Of a stretch of 64,000 bases of DNA, positions 38,108 to 46,574 are shown one piece after another. The position numbers were made by a program, and so were the translations under genes. Within the stretch, counting starts at the first letter, position 1, and every line of letters begins with the position of its first letter. Under the pieces are notes generated by a model that searched no databases, had not been told where the DNA came from, and saw only the letters and a list, made by a program, of their open reading frames with translations. This stretch comes from Gelidibacter sediminis (GTDB lineage: Bacteria; Bacteroidota; Bacteroidia; Flavobacteriales; Flavobacteriaceae). The stretch lies in assembly GCF_004364975.1 (NCBI RefSeq), contig NZ_SOBW01000010.1, positions 62,001 through 126,000 of the forward strand. The letters are read 5' to 3'.

Positions 38108-38899
38108 ATGTTTAGACACCAAGGCAAAAGCAGGACTTTAAAACATAATTTGCGAATTGCCACCATATTATCTTTTGTAGCCGGCGTTGTGAATGTCACA
38201 GGGTTTCTCGCGTTCCATGAATTAACCACTCATGTCACCGGACATTTTTCACTATTTGTAAGAGATGTTGCTGAGTTGAAGTTTTGGCAAGGAGCGGTAT
38301 ACTTCCTTTATATCCTCTCTTTTCTTTTCGGATCATTCTCCTCCAGTTTTTTGATCGAAAATTATAAGGAAAATAAAAAATTAAATGTATTTGTATTACC
38401 AACCCTTGTGGAATGCATGATACTTATTGGAGTGGCCATCTTCAGTAATTTTAATCAGATGTTAACGCCACAACTAATGGTATGCTTGCTGCTATTTGCT
38501 ATGGGATTGCAAAACTCATTGGTGACTAAAATATCCAATGCAGTAGTGAGGACAACACACCTTACAGGGTTATTCACTGATTTAGGCATCGAACTTTCTC
38601 AATTGTGCTTTCCTAAATCACACCCTAATTCAAAACAACTAAAAGCTACCATCCGATTACGGCTATTTATTATTTGCTTCTTCTTTATGGGTGGTATTAT
38701 AGGAGGATTTTTATATTCAACCCTAAACTTTAAAATGAACACGCTCCTACTAGGTGCCCTAGTGCTTATGATTAGTTTGTTTTATGATGATCTTAGACTC
38801 AAAATGATTACGGTTAAAAGAAGCTATCAACGTAGATCTACTCTTAAAAAAGCTGTCAAAAGAAAAGTAAAACCACGGTTTACCAATAGAATATCTTAA
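38108..38899 (+). CDS. YoaK/DUF1275 family membrane protein
   Basis: A 263-residue inner-membrane protein with about six hydrophobic segments. The family marks are GVVNVTGFLAFHELTTHVTG (residues 26-45) and MGLQNSLVTKISNAVVRTTH (near 137). The C-terminus is strongly basic (KKAVKRKVKPR). No transported compound is known. Confidence 0.87.
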   Translation: MFRHQGKSRTLKHNLRIATILSFVAGVVNVTGFLAFHELTTHVTGHFSLFVRDVAELKFWQGAVYFLYILSFLFGSFSSSFLIENYKENKKLNVFVLPTLVECMILIGVAIFSNFNQMLTPQLMVCLLLFAMGLQNSLVTKISNAVVRTTHLTGLFTDLGIELSQLCFPKSHPNSKQLKATIRLRLFIICFFFMGGIIGGFLYSTLNFKMNTLLLGALVLMISLFYDDLRLKMITVKRSYQRRSTLKKAVKRKVKPRFTNRIS

Positions 38900-38995
38900 C
38901 TTAATCTTCTATTTCACAAATCGCATTTTCTACCATTAAGCATCAAATCAGAAATTTTTGATTGCTAAATTATTGAAAATTTATCGCCCTATGTT

Positions 38996-39025
38996 TTGTT
39001 GGTTTTTATATTCATCGTAATATTG
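38996..39025 (+). promoter_or_regulatory. promoter of arsR-arsM
   Basis: TTG (38996-38998), exactly 19 bases, then TAATATTG (39018-39025), one mismatch from TAnnTTTG. The -7 element overlaps the inverted repeat at 39021-39038. Confidence 0.55.
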
Positions 39026-39038
39026 CAATAAAGCAATA
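39021..39038 (+). promoter_or_regulatory. candidate ArsR operator
   Basis: Perfect inverted repeat TATTGC-N6-GCAATA overlapping the -7 element and predicted transcription start of arsR, 9 bases before its ATG. The position suits autorepression by the dimeric repressor encoded just downstream. Confidence 0.55.
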
Positions 39039-39047
39039 AATGTAAAA

Positions 39048-39380
39048 ATGGGCATAACAAAGACAGAAATTTTTAATAAAGAGCAAAATGATATTGCCTT
39101 ATTCGCTAAAGCATTTGGACACCCCGCTAGAGTGGCTATTTTACAACATCTCTTTAAAATTGACACCTGTGTTTGCGGAGATTTGGTGAGCGAAATCGGA
39201 TTAGCGCAACCCACAATTTCCCAACATTTGAAGGAATTGAAGCAGTTGGGTCTGATTAAGGGAAGTATTGAAGGTACTCGCGTATGTTATTGTATAGACC
39301 CTGAACAATGGCATAAAATGAAACAGGTTATGCTGGCATTTTTAAACCAAGACCTCTCATCGAAAACCGAGTGCTGTTAA
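39048..39380 (+). CDS. arsR: ArsR-family metalloregulator
   Basis: A 110-residue winged-helix repressor. The winged helix is clear (LAQPTISQHLKELKQLGLIK as recognition helix and wing) and the As(III)-binding motif is DTCVCGDL in helix 3, matching the ELCVCDL of classical ArsR. Further cysteines lie at VCYC and in the terminal CC. It precedes arsM by 31 bases in the same direction, so arsenite binding probably derepresses both. Confidence 0.92.
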   Translation: MGITKTEIFNKEQNDIALFAKAFGHPARVAILQHLFKIDTCVCGDLVSEIGLAQPTISQHLKELKQLGLIKGSIEGTRVCYCIDPEQWHKMKQVMLAFLNQDLSSKTECC

Positions 39381-39411
39381 AAATAAATTGATGAATCAAA
39401 ATAAAATTAAA

Positions 39412-40299
39412 ATGAAAAAAGACCAAGAATTAAAAGACATCGTTAAGGAACGTTACTCAAAAATTGCCGAACAAGGAAAAGCTGAAAATGCAGCCTCGTG
39501 TTGTGGTGCAACAACTCCATCAAATAAAATCTACAATATTATGATGGATGATTATTCTGAAACACAAGGCTACAATGAAGAAGCTGATTTGGGGCTGGGC
39601 TGCGGACTTCCCACACAGTTTGCAAAAATTAAGAAAGGCGACACCGTTATTGACCTTGGCTCCGGCGCTGGAAATGACTGTTTTGTTGCCCGGCATGAAA
39701 CTGGAGTTGAAGGCAAAGTTATAGGCATCGATTTTACGCCTATTATGATTGAAAAAGCACGCGCCAACGCTGAAAAATTAGGCTATAATAATGTTGAATT
39801 TAGAGAAGGTGATATTGACGCTATGCCTGTAAGTGATGCTGTTGCAGATGTGATTGTCAGTAATTGTGTATTAAATCTAGTTCCCAATAAGCAACTTGTA
39901 ATTAAAGAGATTTACCGTGTGCTAAAACCAGGTGGCCATTTTAGTATTTCTGATATTGTATTGGTGGGCAATCTTCCTGAAGCACTGAAAAATGATGCTG
40001 AGATGTATGCAGGGTGTGTTGCTGGCGCCATTCAGAAATCAGAGTATCTTAAAATGATTACAGACCAAGGATTTCAAAATGTCACTATTCAAAAAGAGAA
40101 ACCTATTACGATTCCTGATGACATTCTTAATAAATATCTTTCTGAAGACGAAATGAAAACCTTCAACACGGCGGCTACCGGAATCTTTAGTATTACCGTT
40201 TATGCAGAGAAGAAAAGGTCAGCATCAGAGAAACCAAAACTTAAGTTTTCTGAACTTTCCGCAGGTGCGTCTTGCGAGCCAAATTCAGGATGTTGCTAG
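39412..40299 (+). CDS. arsM: arsenite S-adenosylmethionine methyltransferase
   Basis: ArsM methylates As(III) stepwise to volatile forms. Of two usable ATGs, 39412 (MKKDQELKDIVKERYSKIAE) fits the family; 39391 adds seven residues. The 295 residues contain the SAM motif VIDLGSGAGNDCFVARHETG and three active cysteines in context: GLGCGLP, IVSNCVLNL and MYAGCVAG. The N-terminal CCGA and C-terminal CEPNSGCC are extra thiols. No arsB, acr3 or arsC is in view, so detoxification seems to rely on methylation here. Confidence 0.94.
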   Translation: MKKDQELKDIVKERYSKIAEQGKAENAASCCGATTPSNKIYNIMMDDYSETQGYNEEADLGLGCGLPTQFAKIKKGDTVIDLGSGAGNDCFVARHETGVEGKVIGIDFTPIMIEKARANAEKLGYNNVEFREGDIDAMPVSDAVADVIVSNCVLNLVPNKQLVIKEIYRVLKPGGHFSISDIVLVGNLPEALKNDAEMYAGCVAGAIQKSEYLKMITDQGFQNVTIQKEKPITIPDDILNKYLSEDEMKTFNTAATGIFSITVYAEKKRSASEKPKLKFSELSAGASCEPNSGCC

Positions 40300-40387
40300 A
40301 TCTTATTTAAAATAATTGCATTGGGCACTGAAGCACCCCTGATCTTAATATTGTTTGTTTTGGTGCCTAAGCAATTTCCTTTTTTAG

Positions 40388-40395
40388 TACCTTCG
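40388..40395 (+). promoter_or_regulatory. -7-like element of the HipA/DUF3037 pair
   Basis: TACCTTCG differs by one base from TAnnTTTG and ends 5 bases before the ATG at 40401. It is a third example of a start-codon-proximal promoter element in this window. The nearest TTG is 25 bases upstream, too far for the consensus. Confidence 0.35.
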
Positions 40396-40400
40396 TCTTT

Positions 40401-41180
40401 ATGAATGCACTTGATATTCGCACCGTAGATGTTGTGCAATATGTTACCCCATTACGCGAAGGCGGCTCTATGCCGGCCATCGTTAAAGCCAACGACGGAT
40501 TTCTATATGTCTTAAAATTCCGAGGTGCCGGACAAGGTAAAAAGGCGCTAATCGCCGAATTTATTGGTGGGGAATTGGCACGGGCTATCGGATTAAAAGT
40601 TCCGGAAGTGGTCTTTATGAATCTTGATGATTCATTTAGTAAAACTGAGCCCGACGAAGAAATTCAAGATTTACTTAAATTTAGTGTCGGTCTTAATTTA
40701 GGGCTTCATTTTCTATCTGGGGCAATTACCATTGACCCTCTCGTTACCAAAATTGACGGGCTTATTGCCTCTAAAGTAGTGTTGTTGGATAGTATTATCA
40801 GCAATATTGACCGCACGCCAAAAAACCCAAATTTACTCTTTTGGAATAAGGAATTATGGATCATAGATAATGGCGCTAGTTTTTACTTTCATCATAATTG
40901 GCCAACGTGGGAAAATCATTTAACTAGAACCTTTCCGCTCATAAAAGATCATGTATTATTAGCACAAGCCACTCAAATACCAGCAGCAGCAAAAAGTATA
41001 GAGCTCACCCTTAATTGTGATACCATAAACGGGATAATAGAAAGTATTCCGGAGGATTGGTTGCTCAATGAAGCAGACACCATGACTCCTGACCACATTA
41101 GGGCTGCTTATAAACGCTACCTCACCACAAAATTATCAATGATTGACGTATTAGCAAAAGAAGCACAAAATGCAAGATAA
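40401..41180 (+). CDS. HipA-like kinase
   Basis: A 259-residue HipA-like kinase-fold protein (HipA_2 group). The lysine in FLYVLKF (Lys39) fits the ATP-binding position, the catalytic loop is SNIDRTPKNPN (Asp137, Asn142) and the metal-binding motif is IIDNG (Asp156). HipA phosphorylates glutamyl-tRNA synthetase, but this short form lacks the HipA N-terminal subdomain and has no HipB-like HTH partner. Instead it overlaps by 11 bases a DUF3037 gene, suggesting a two-gene unit. Whether it acts as toxin, regulator or host kinase is not known. Confidence 0.85.
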   Translation: MNALDIRTVDVVQYVTPLREGGSMPAIVKANDGFLYVLKFRGAGQGKKALIAEFIGGELARAIGLKVPEVVFMNLDDSFSKTEPDEEIQDLLKFSVGLNLGLHFLSGAITIDPLVTKIDGLIASKVVLLDSIISNIDRTPKNPNLLFWNKELWIIDNGASFYFHHNWPTWENHLTRTFPLIKDHVLLAQATQIPAAAKSIELTLNCDTINGIIESIPEDWLLNEADTMTPDHIRAAYKRYLTTKLSMIDVLAKEAQNAR

Positions 41181-41553
41181 AGTCACTTATGAATATGCTA
41201 TCATTAGGGTTGTTCCTAAAGTAGAACGTGAGGAATTCTTTAATGTTGGAGTGCTCCTATTTTCAAAACGCAAAAACTATTTAGGGGTAAAATTTAAAAT
41301 CGACAGGAGAAAGTTAGAAGCTTTTTCTGAGGATTTAGACCTTCAGATGTTGGAAGATCATTTAGAAGCCTGGCAGAACATATGTGATGGGACACCTGAA
41401 AGTGGCAGTATTGGTCAATTTGAAGTCTCTGACCGATTCAGATGGTTAGCAGCCTGTAGAAGTACCATTATCCAAAGTTCTAAAACGCATTCTGGACTTT
41501 GTTTTGAACCAGAACAGGAATTGGAACATCTGTTTCAAACTTTTGTGTTATAA
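41170..41553 (+). CDS. DUF3037 family protein
   Basis: A 127-residue protein that opens MQDKVTYEYAIIRVVPKVER, with FNVGVLLFSKRKNYLGVKFK as the strongest family mark, and ends FEPEQELEHLFQTFVL. The DUF3037 family has no assigned function. The start lies within the HipA-like gene (11-base overlap, different frame), so the products are made together and may form a complex. Confidence 0.85.
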   Translation: MQDKVTYEYAIIRVVPKVEREEFFNVGVLLFSKRKNYLGVKFKIDRRKLEAFSEDLDLQMLEDHLEAWQNICDGTPESGSIGQFEVSDRFRWLAACRSTIIQSSKTHSGLCFEPEQELEHLFQTFVL

Positions 41554-41662
41554 TTGCCTGGCCTGAGGTTGCTATTTATAGTTACCCAATAACCCATAGC
41601 AGATAAAATCATATAACCTATCATAACTTAAATATATGAATCTTCTATACAACTTTCAATCC

Positions 41663-42778
41663 ATGCGTAATAATTTCCTTAAAATTTCTGTAATTGTTAC
41701 GTTGTTATCCATTTGCATGGTGGATTGTAAAAATCGTCCAAGCAAAATTGAAGCTAGTCAACCTGACCCATTACCACATCAATTACTAATAAAACAACCT
41801 GACACTATCAAAACACCAAAAGGCATGGTCTGGGTGCAGGGTAAAACCTTTACACAAGGTGCTAAACCGGACGATGCTTTAGCCATGCCAAGAGAACAGC
41901 CTGCACACGAGGTAACCGTAGATGGATTTTTTATGGACATCACTGAGGTTACTAATAAGCAGTTTAAAGAGTTTGTGCAGGCTACGGGCTACATCACCAT
42001 TGCCGAACGACCGATAGATTGGGAGGAAATGAAGAAAGCCCTTCCTGCCGGAACACCAAAACCTGCAGATAGTATTTTACAGCCTGGAAGTTTAATTTTT
42101 AATAAACATATTGATGCTGTCGTAAATATGAATAACTATGCGCAATGGTGGACTTGGAAAATTGGCGCCAATTGGAAAAATCCTGAAGGTCCAGGAAGTA
42201 CCATTGAAGACAATGACGATTACCCTGTGGTACACATTGCGTATGATGATGCTTTAGCCTATTGTAAATGGGCCAATAGACGCTTACCAACAGAAGCAGA
42301 ATGGGAATCTGCAGCCCAAGGGCAGCATACTAATGCCATTTATACGTGGGGAAGTGATATTAGCCAATTGGATGCCTCGGCAAACACCTGGCAAGGTACG
42401 TTTCCTATAAAAAATGTAAGTGCAGATGGTTTTCCGTTAGTGGCGCCAGTAAAATCTTACCCAGCTAATAGCATCGGCATTTACGACATGCTCGGTAACG
42501 TTTGGGAATTAACTCAAGACTTGTATAATGAAGGCCATTATAGGCAGCTAGACCGCTCAAAACCGATTGTGAACCCCAAAGGAGCCAAAATAGCCCAAAG
42601 TCCCAACAACCCTTATCAAAAAGAACACGTCATTAAAGGTGGCTCGTTTTTGTGTCATGACTCCTATTGTGCAAGTTTCCGAATATCAGCGCGTATGGGC
42701 ACAAGCACTGATTCTGGATCAGATCACGTAGGGTTCCGAACGGTTGCAAAAATTGAGATGCTTAATAATAAAAAATGA
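41663..42778 (+). CDS. formylglycine-generating-enzyme (SUMF1) family exported protein
   Basis: FGE oxidises a cysteine of sulfatases to formylglycine. The start at 41663 gives MRNNFLKISVIVTLLSICMV followed by Asp-Cys, an N-terminal signal or lipoprotein-like segment; an upstream ATG (41636) adds nine residues. Family marks are MVWVQGKTFTQG, FFMDITEVTNKQFKEFV, RLPTEAEWESAA and YDMLGNVWELTQD. The catalytic pair of human FGE is conserved as CHDSYC (Cys331 and Cys336). No sulfatase gene is in view. Other SUMF1-fold roles are possible. Confidence 0.87.
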   Translation: MRNNFLKISVIVTLLSICMVDCKNRPSKIEASQPDPLPHQLLIKQPDTIKTPKGMVWVQGKTFTQGAKPDDALAMPREQPAHEVTVDGFFMDITEVTNKQFKEFVQATGYITIAERPIDWEEMKKALPAGTPKPADSILQPGSLIFNKHIDAVVNMNNYAQWWTWKIGANWKNPEGPGSTIEDNDDYPVVHIAYDDALAYCKWANRRLPTEAEWESAAQGQHTNAIYTWGSDISQLDASANTWQGTFPIKNVSADGFPLVAPVKSYPANSIGIYDMLGNVWELTQDLYNEGHYRQLDRSKPIVNPKGAKIAQSPNNPYQKEHVIKGGSFLCHDSYCASFRISARMGTSTDSGSDHVGFRTVAKIEMLNNKK

Positions 42779-42784
42779 TCAGCG

Positions 42785-42823
42785 AAAAAAAGGGTCATGA
42801 CTCAAATTAGTAAGTCATGACCC
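42785..42823 (-). terminator. terminator between the SUMF1-like and glycosyltransferase genes
   Basis: An 11-bp stem (42792-42802 with 42813-42823) is followed on the minus strand by T7 (complement of 42785-42791). It lies 32 bases past the minus-strand glycosyltransferase stop and may also slow transcription from the plus-strand gene. Confidence 0.8.
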
Positions 42824-42854
42824 CTTAGTATATATTATCATTCTTAAAAATTAA

Positions 42855-44306
42855 TTATTTCTTCGCAGGAAGTTCACGTGTTAACCAGCCTCTTCTACTA
42901 GCAGTTGCAATAGCGTAAGGCGTAATCCAAAACAATCCGAAAGTATAAAGCATACTATAAGAATAGGCCCAAAATGATTCTGATAATTTATAGTTCTTAG
43001 CGTAAAACAACATTGGAAAACTAGAAAGAATCAATATGCTAAAAATCGTTGAGCTAATAAATAAAACTGGATGCATGATGATGAAAAACAACATAAAAAC
43101 CAAAAATGGGTAACTCATAATTATTTTTGAAGACTGACTGATAAATAACAGTCGTGTGCCTAATTTAGAACCTTCTCTAAAATTGGTAAATACATATTTA
43201 GACATTTGGATATTCTCACGAACATTGCTTCTACCCCATCTAATAAACATTTTATATAACCCCTTATAACGTTCAGGAACATTTGTATAACAATAGGCAT
43301 TCTTTTGAAATAGAACGTGCTTACCTTGCTTTAAAATCATATTGGTCATAGCACGATCTTCGCCAATATCAGAGGGTTGCCCCATAAACGTTTGATTGAT
43401 CCAATCTTCCAAACATGCAAATACTGCTGATCTTCGGTAAGCGGCTAAGGCGCCCGGCGTACAAAGTACAGAATTCAAACTACTTTCAGCAGAACGTACA
43501 AACTCAAAACTTAGTACGAAACTCACATTTAACATTTTTGGCAATAGGGCCTTTTCATTATTCAGGACACGAATGTTTCCCGCTACCGCACCGCAGTTCT
43601 CATTAGTAACAAAAGGACTTACTAAGTTTCTAAGCGTATCGCTTTTTACAACAGAATCGCTATCCACAGTTACAAACACGTCCCCTGTCCCTGTGTTAAA
43701 ACCACGGTATAAAGCATGACGCTTACCCTTGTTTTGAGGCTGCTTATAGATTGACAATCGGTCACCCAATCGTTTCTTAGCTTCTTGCATCCAATACCAC
43801 GTGTCATCCTTACTACCATCATCAATTGCAAGCAATTCCAATTTGCTTTCAGGATAATCACTATCCGCCAAACTCATTAATGTGTCCCAAACTTGCTTCC
43901 CTTCATTATAAGCTGGTACAATAACTGTACAAGTTGGCAATTCTACATCTGATACGGATTCAACAGCTTTATATCGGAAATATAAAAATAGGTTGTAAAT
44001 AAAAAATCCAGCTTTAAAAATAAACAGACCCGTCGCAACTACTAAAAAGATGAGTCCGAAAGTGGAATTGACGCGGTCAGCCCTAAATTCTTTGAAATCG
44101 TTTTGCAAATCAAACACTAGAAAAGCAGAACCAATCATCAGTAAAAAAGTACTGATCAGAACAACAACTCCCCACGGGTTGATGGCGTTTTTGGTGGCTA
44201 TACTATTAAAAAAGGAACCTTTATGGGTGCCTACATTTTTGGCCTTAACTTGGCCGTTTGCGAGAGTTGTTTCATTTGACGTGTTTAAAAGTGTATCTGT
44301 ATTCAT
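42855..44306 (-). CDS. processive glycosyltransferase family 2 (hyaluronan-synthase-like)
   Basis: A 483-residue membrane enzyme of the GT2 group that builds and exports polysaccharides. Two N-terminal membrane segments (about 45-65 and 82-108) precede the catalytic domain: VPAYNEG (130-136), IDDGSKDDT (161-169), DSD at 215-217, GEDR (315-318) as the acceptor-activating motif and FIRWGRSN (355-362) in place of QxxRW. Three or more C-terminal membrane segments follow. No other exopolysaccharide genes adjoin. The polymer is not predictable; hyaluronan-, chitin- or poly-GlcNAc-like products are the nearest family precedents. Confidence 0.88.
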   Translation of the reverse strand: MNTDTLLNTSNETTLANGQVKAKNVGTHKGSFFNSIATKNAINPWGVVVLISTFLLMIGSAFLVFDLQNDFKEFRADRVNSTFGLIFLVVATGLFIFKAGFFIYNLFLYFRYKAVESVSDVELPTCTVIVPAYNEGKQVWDTLMSLADSDYPESKLELLAIDDGSKDDTWYWMQEAKKRLGDRLSIYKQPQNKGKRHALYRGFNTGTGDVFVTVDSDSVVKSDTLRNLVSPFVTNENCGAVAGNIRVLNNEKALLPKMLNVSFVLSFEFVRSAESSLNSVLCTPGALAAYRRSAVFACLEDWINQTFMGQPSDIGEDRAMTNMILKQGKHVLFQKNAYCYTNVPERYKGLYKMFIRWGRSNVRENIQMSKYVFTNFREGSKLGTRLLFISQSSKIIMSYPFLVFMLFFIIMHPVLFISSTIFSILILSSFPMLFYAKNYKLSESFWAYSYSMLYTFGLFWITPYAIATASRRGWLTRELPAKK

Positions 44307-44314
44307 AGAGCAAA

Positions 44315-44328
44315 TGCAATTAATTGCA
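44315..44328 (-). promoter_or_regulatory. 14-bp perfect palindrome at the glycosyltransferase start
   Basis: TGCAATTAATTGCA lies 8 bases before the ATG at 44306 and overlaps a weak -7-like TGCATTTG (44318-44311). The position suits an operator. Confidence 0.4.
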
Positions 44329-44441
44329 GTGTTATTATTGTTAGTTATCTTTCATTTTCAATCAACAACAACTAAGCAACACTTATGCCAACCCTATTTT
44401 ACTATATAATTTACCTTATCACATGGATTTTGGATAAAAAA

Positions 44442-44492
44442 GTGTATAAAATTTACACATCATCAATTACATTTACACATATTTATACACAT
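44442..44492. promoter_or_regulatory. direct and inverted TTTACACAT motifs upstream of the glycosyltransferase
   Basis: ATTTACACAT occurs at 44451-44460 and 44471-44480, exactly 20 bases apart (two helical turns), with a variant at 44481-44492. A perfect inverted GTGTA-N7-TACAC spans 44442-44458. The cluster is 135-185 bases before the glycosyltransferase start, a normal distance for activator sites. Confidence 0.45.
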
Positions 44493-44558
44493 TTAAAAGC
44501 ACGATCATTTGGGTATTACACTGATTAGGAGAATTTAAATGGTTATCTGTATAAAATT

Positions 44559-44591
44559 AAAAAAGCCGAAGAGTTTATCTTCGGCTTTTTT
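44559..44591 (-). terminator. terminator of the surface-protein cassette
   Basis: A 14-bp perfect stem (44559-44572 with 44578-44591) with a 5-base loop and T-runs on both strands, 22 bases past the stop of the PorE-like gene. Confidence 0.9.
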
Positions 44592-44613
44592 GTGTTTTTA
44601 GGTCTATTTTCTT

Positions 44614-46554
44614 TTAATCCTTTATAATAAATTCAGAACGTCTATTTTTCTGATGCTCATCTTTAGAACACTTAACACCATTGGTACAACCATTAACTGG
44701 GTTAGACTCACCCATCCCAATTGAACTCAATCGTGCTTCAGACACACCATTGTCTACTAGATATTTTAAGGTTGCAGCAGCACGACGTTGAGAAAGTTTT
44801 TGGTTATAGTCATCGTTTCCTCTACTATCAGTATGGGCACGAATTTCAAGATTTAGTTGTGGATATTGATTTAATGCTGCCAATACTTTTTCCAATTCAA
44901 CTTTAGCATCCTGTCTGATAGTTGCTTTGTCAAAATCAAAATAGATCATCGGAATATTTAAGACTTTAGCTAAATCAACACCTTCTTCAATTGCGACTTC
45001 ATTAGGTTGCAACTGGAAATCTATTGTTTGGTGCTCTACATTCTCTTTTGATAACACTTCATCAGCATCATATTTATCTTTGACAACTCTTACTAAATAT
45101 TTATCAAATTTATTGGTCTCAGCCAAATAATGTCCTTCATTATCCGTTTTAACAGTTCTAAATAATTTGTTGTCAGAATCTGTCAGAGTTACTACGGCAT
45201 CGGCTAATGGTAAACCTGTTTGTGAGTCAGTAACTATACCTTCAATTTCACCAGCAAACACATCGATAATAGGTGCTGTTTCAAGAAATGTATAAATATT
45301 ATCATGAACAAAAGTTCCCACCTGCTCAGAACGATTAGAGCTTAAGAAACCTCTTTTTGTTTCAAAATCAATTCCGTAAGCAAAATCATCTGCGTAAGAG
45401 TTAATAGGTTTTCCTACATTGATTAAGTTTCCATGACCGTAATCTGTAATCTTGACATAAAAGACATCAAGTCCTCCTAAACCAAAATGACCGTCTGAAG
45501 AAAAGAACAGCTCATTATCAGAAGATATAAATGGAAAGGTCTCTTTACCTCTAGTGTTTATTCTATGTCCTAAGTTAATTGGCTCTCCAATAATACCGTC
45601 TGCACTAATTTCAGACACATAAAGATCAGATTCTCCAAATCCACCTGGTCTATCCGAAGAGAAATATAATTTTTTGCCATCAGGACTCAAGGCTGGATGA
45701 GCAGAAGAATAATAATCACTATTAAACGACAACTCTTTAGCAACTTGCCAAACGCCATCTTGTTTCACAGTTCTATAAATTTTTAAATTTTGATTGTCGT
45801 CTTCAGTACTACTTGTGGTATTACTTCTAGTAAAATACATAGTGTTCCCGTCAGCAGAAATGACTGGTGATGCTTCGTGATATTTGCTATTCAATTGCGC
45901 ATCTAATTTTGATGGTTTATCCACAGCCCTATTCAACGAATCAAGCGCAACTGTATATAAGGACAAAAAACTAAGACCATCCCAAGCACTTCTTCTATTG
46001 TAAAATGTTTTAGTGTCATTTGTAGAGGCATAATAAAAAGTATTACCCATTTTAAAATTTCCAAAAGAAATCTTATTATCGTCGTACAAACGCTCTAATG
46101 TTTGTAAGTCATAACGTCCCGAATTTTCTTCAATCAATTTGGCGTAGTCCACTGCACTTCGCAAGTGCATTTTAGACCCGTTCTTTTCGATGTAGGAATC
46201 ATAAAACTGAGCGGCCTTTTCAACGTTTCCTGTAGCCTTTAATGCTTGCGAATATCGTAAATATACAATGTCTTGCTCAGGATTGGCTTTAAACTTAAAG
46301 AGACGCTCATACCATTTTACAGCCTCATCATATTGGGCATTGAAATAGTAAGTGTTTGCCAATTTCGTAAACAGCTCTTCAGATTCGTGACCTCTTGCGG
46401 CAACATCTAAATAGAGTTTTTGAGCATTCACATAATTTAGTTGCGCATAATTTTCAGCGGCCTTTTCCATTTTACGTTCTTGTCCATAGACAACTGCAAA
46501 ACTTGAGAAGCAGAGAAGAAACAAGAAACTATAGGTTGTAATTGTATTTTTCAT
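44614..46554 (-). CDS. PorE-like OmpA-family protein (TPR, propeller, CRD, OmpA domains)
   Basis: A 646-residue exported protein with the architecture of PorE, a type IX secretion envelope component. After a signal peptide come TPR-type helices (ENYAQLNYVNAQKLYLDVAA, about 30-130), a PD40 propeller (SAHPALSPDGKKLYFSSDRP, ETFPFISSDNELFFSSDGHF, about 190-420), a carboxypeptidase-regulatory-like domain (GIVTDSQTGLPLADAVVTLT) and an OmpA peptidoglycan-binding domain (IYFDFDKATIRQDAKVELEK, then DNGVSEARLSSIGMGESN). It lies directly behind a PorP/SprF gene, the usual pairing in Flavobacteriaceae. Several paralogues usually exist per genome, so this need not be the core PorE. Confidence 0.9.
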   Translation of the reverse strand: MKNTITTYSFLFLLCFSSFAVVYGQERKMEKAAENYAQLNYVNAQKLYLDVAARGHESEELFTKLANTYYFNAQYDEAVKWYERLFKFKANPEQDIVYLRYSQALKATGNVEKAAQFYDSYIEKNGSKMHLRSAVDYAKLIEENSGRYDLQTLERLYDDNKISFGNFKMGNTFYYASTNDTKTFYNRRSAWDGLSFLSLYTVALDSLNRAVDKPSKLDAQLNSKYHEASPVISADGNTMYFTRSNTTSSTEDDNQNLKIYRTVKQDGVWQVAKELSFNSDYYSSAHPALSPDGKKLYFSSDRPGGFGESDLYVSEISADGIIGEPINLGHRINTRGKETFPFISSDNELFFSSDGHFGLGGLDVFYVKITDYGHGNLINVGKPINSYADDFAYGIDFETKRGFLSSNRSEQVGTFVHDNIYTFLETAPIIDVFAGEIEGIVTDSQTGLPLADAVVTLTDSDNKLFRTVKTDNEGHYLAETNKFDKYLVRVVKDKYDADEVLSKENVEHQTIDFQLQPNEVAIEEGVDLAKVLNIPMIYFDFDKATIRQDAKVELEKVLAALNQYPQLNLEIRAHTDSRGNDDYNQKLSQRRAAATLKYLVDNGVSEARLSSIGMGESNPVNGCTNGVKCSKDEHQKNRRSEFIIKD

Positions 46555-46574
46555 CAAATCTTTTTTAAGTTAAT

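Noticed and set aside
44614-46554. Could the OmpA-family protein be Pal of the Tol-Pal system?
   Set aside because: Pal is about 170 residues with no TPR, propeller or regulatory-like domain and lies beside tolB. Here the partner is PorP/SprF, so a PorE-like role is better supported.
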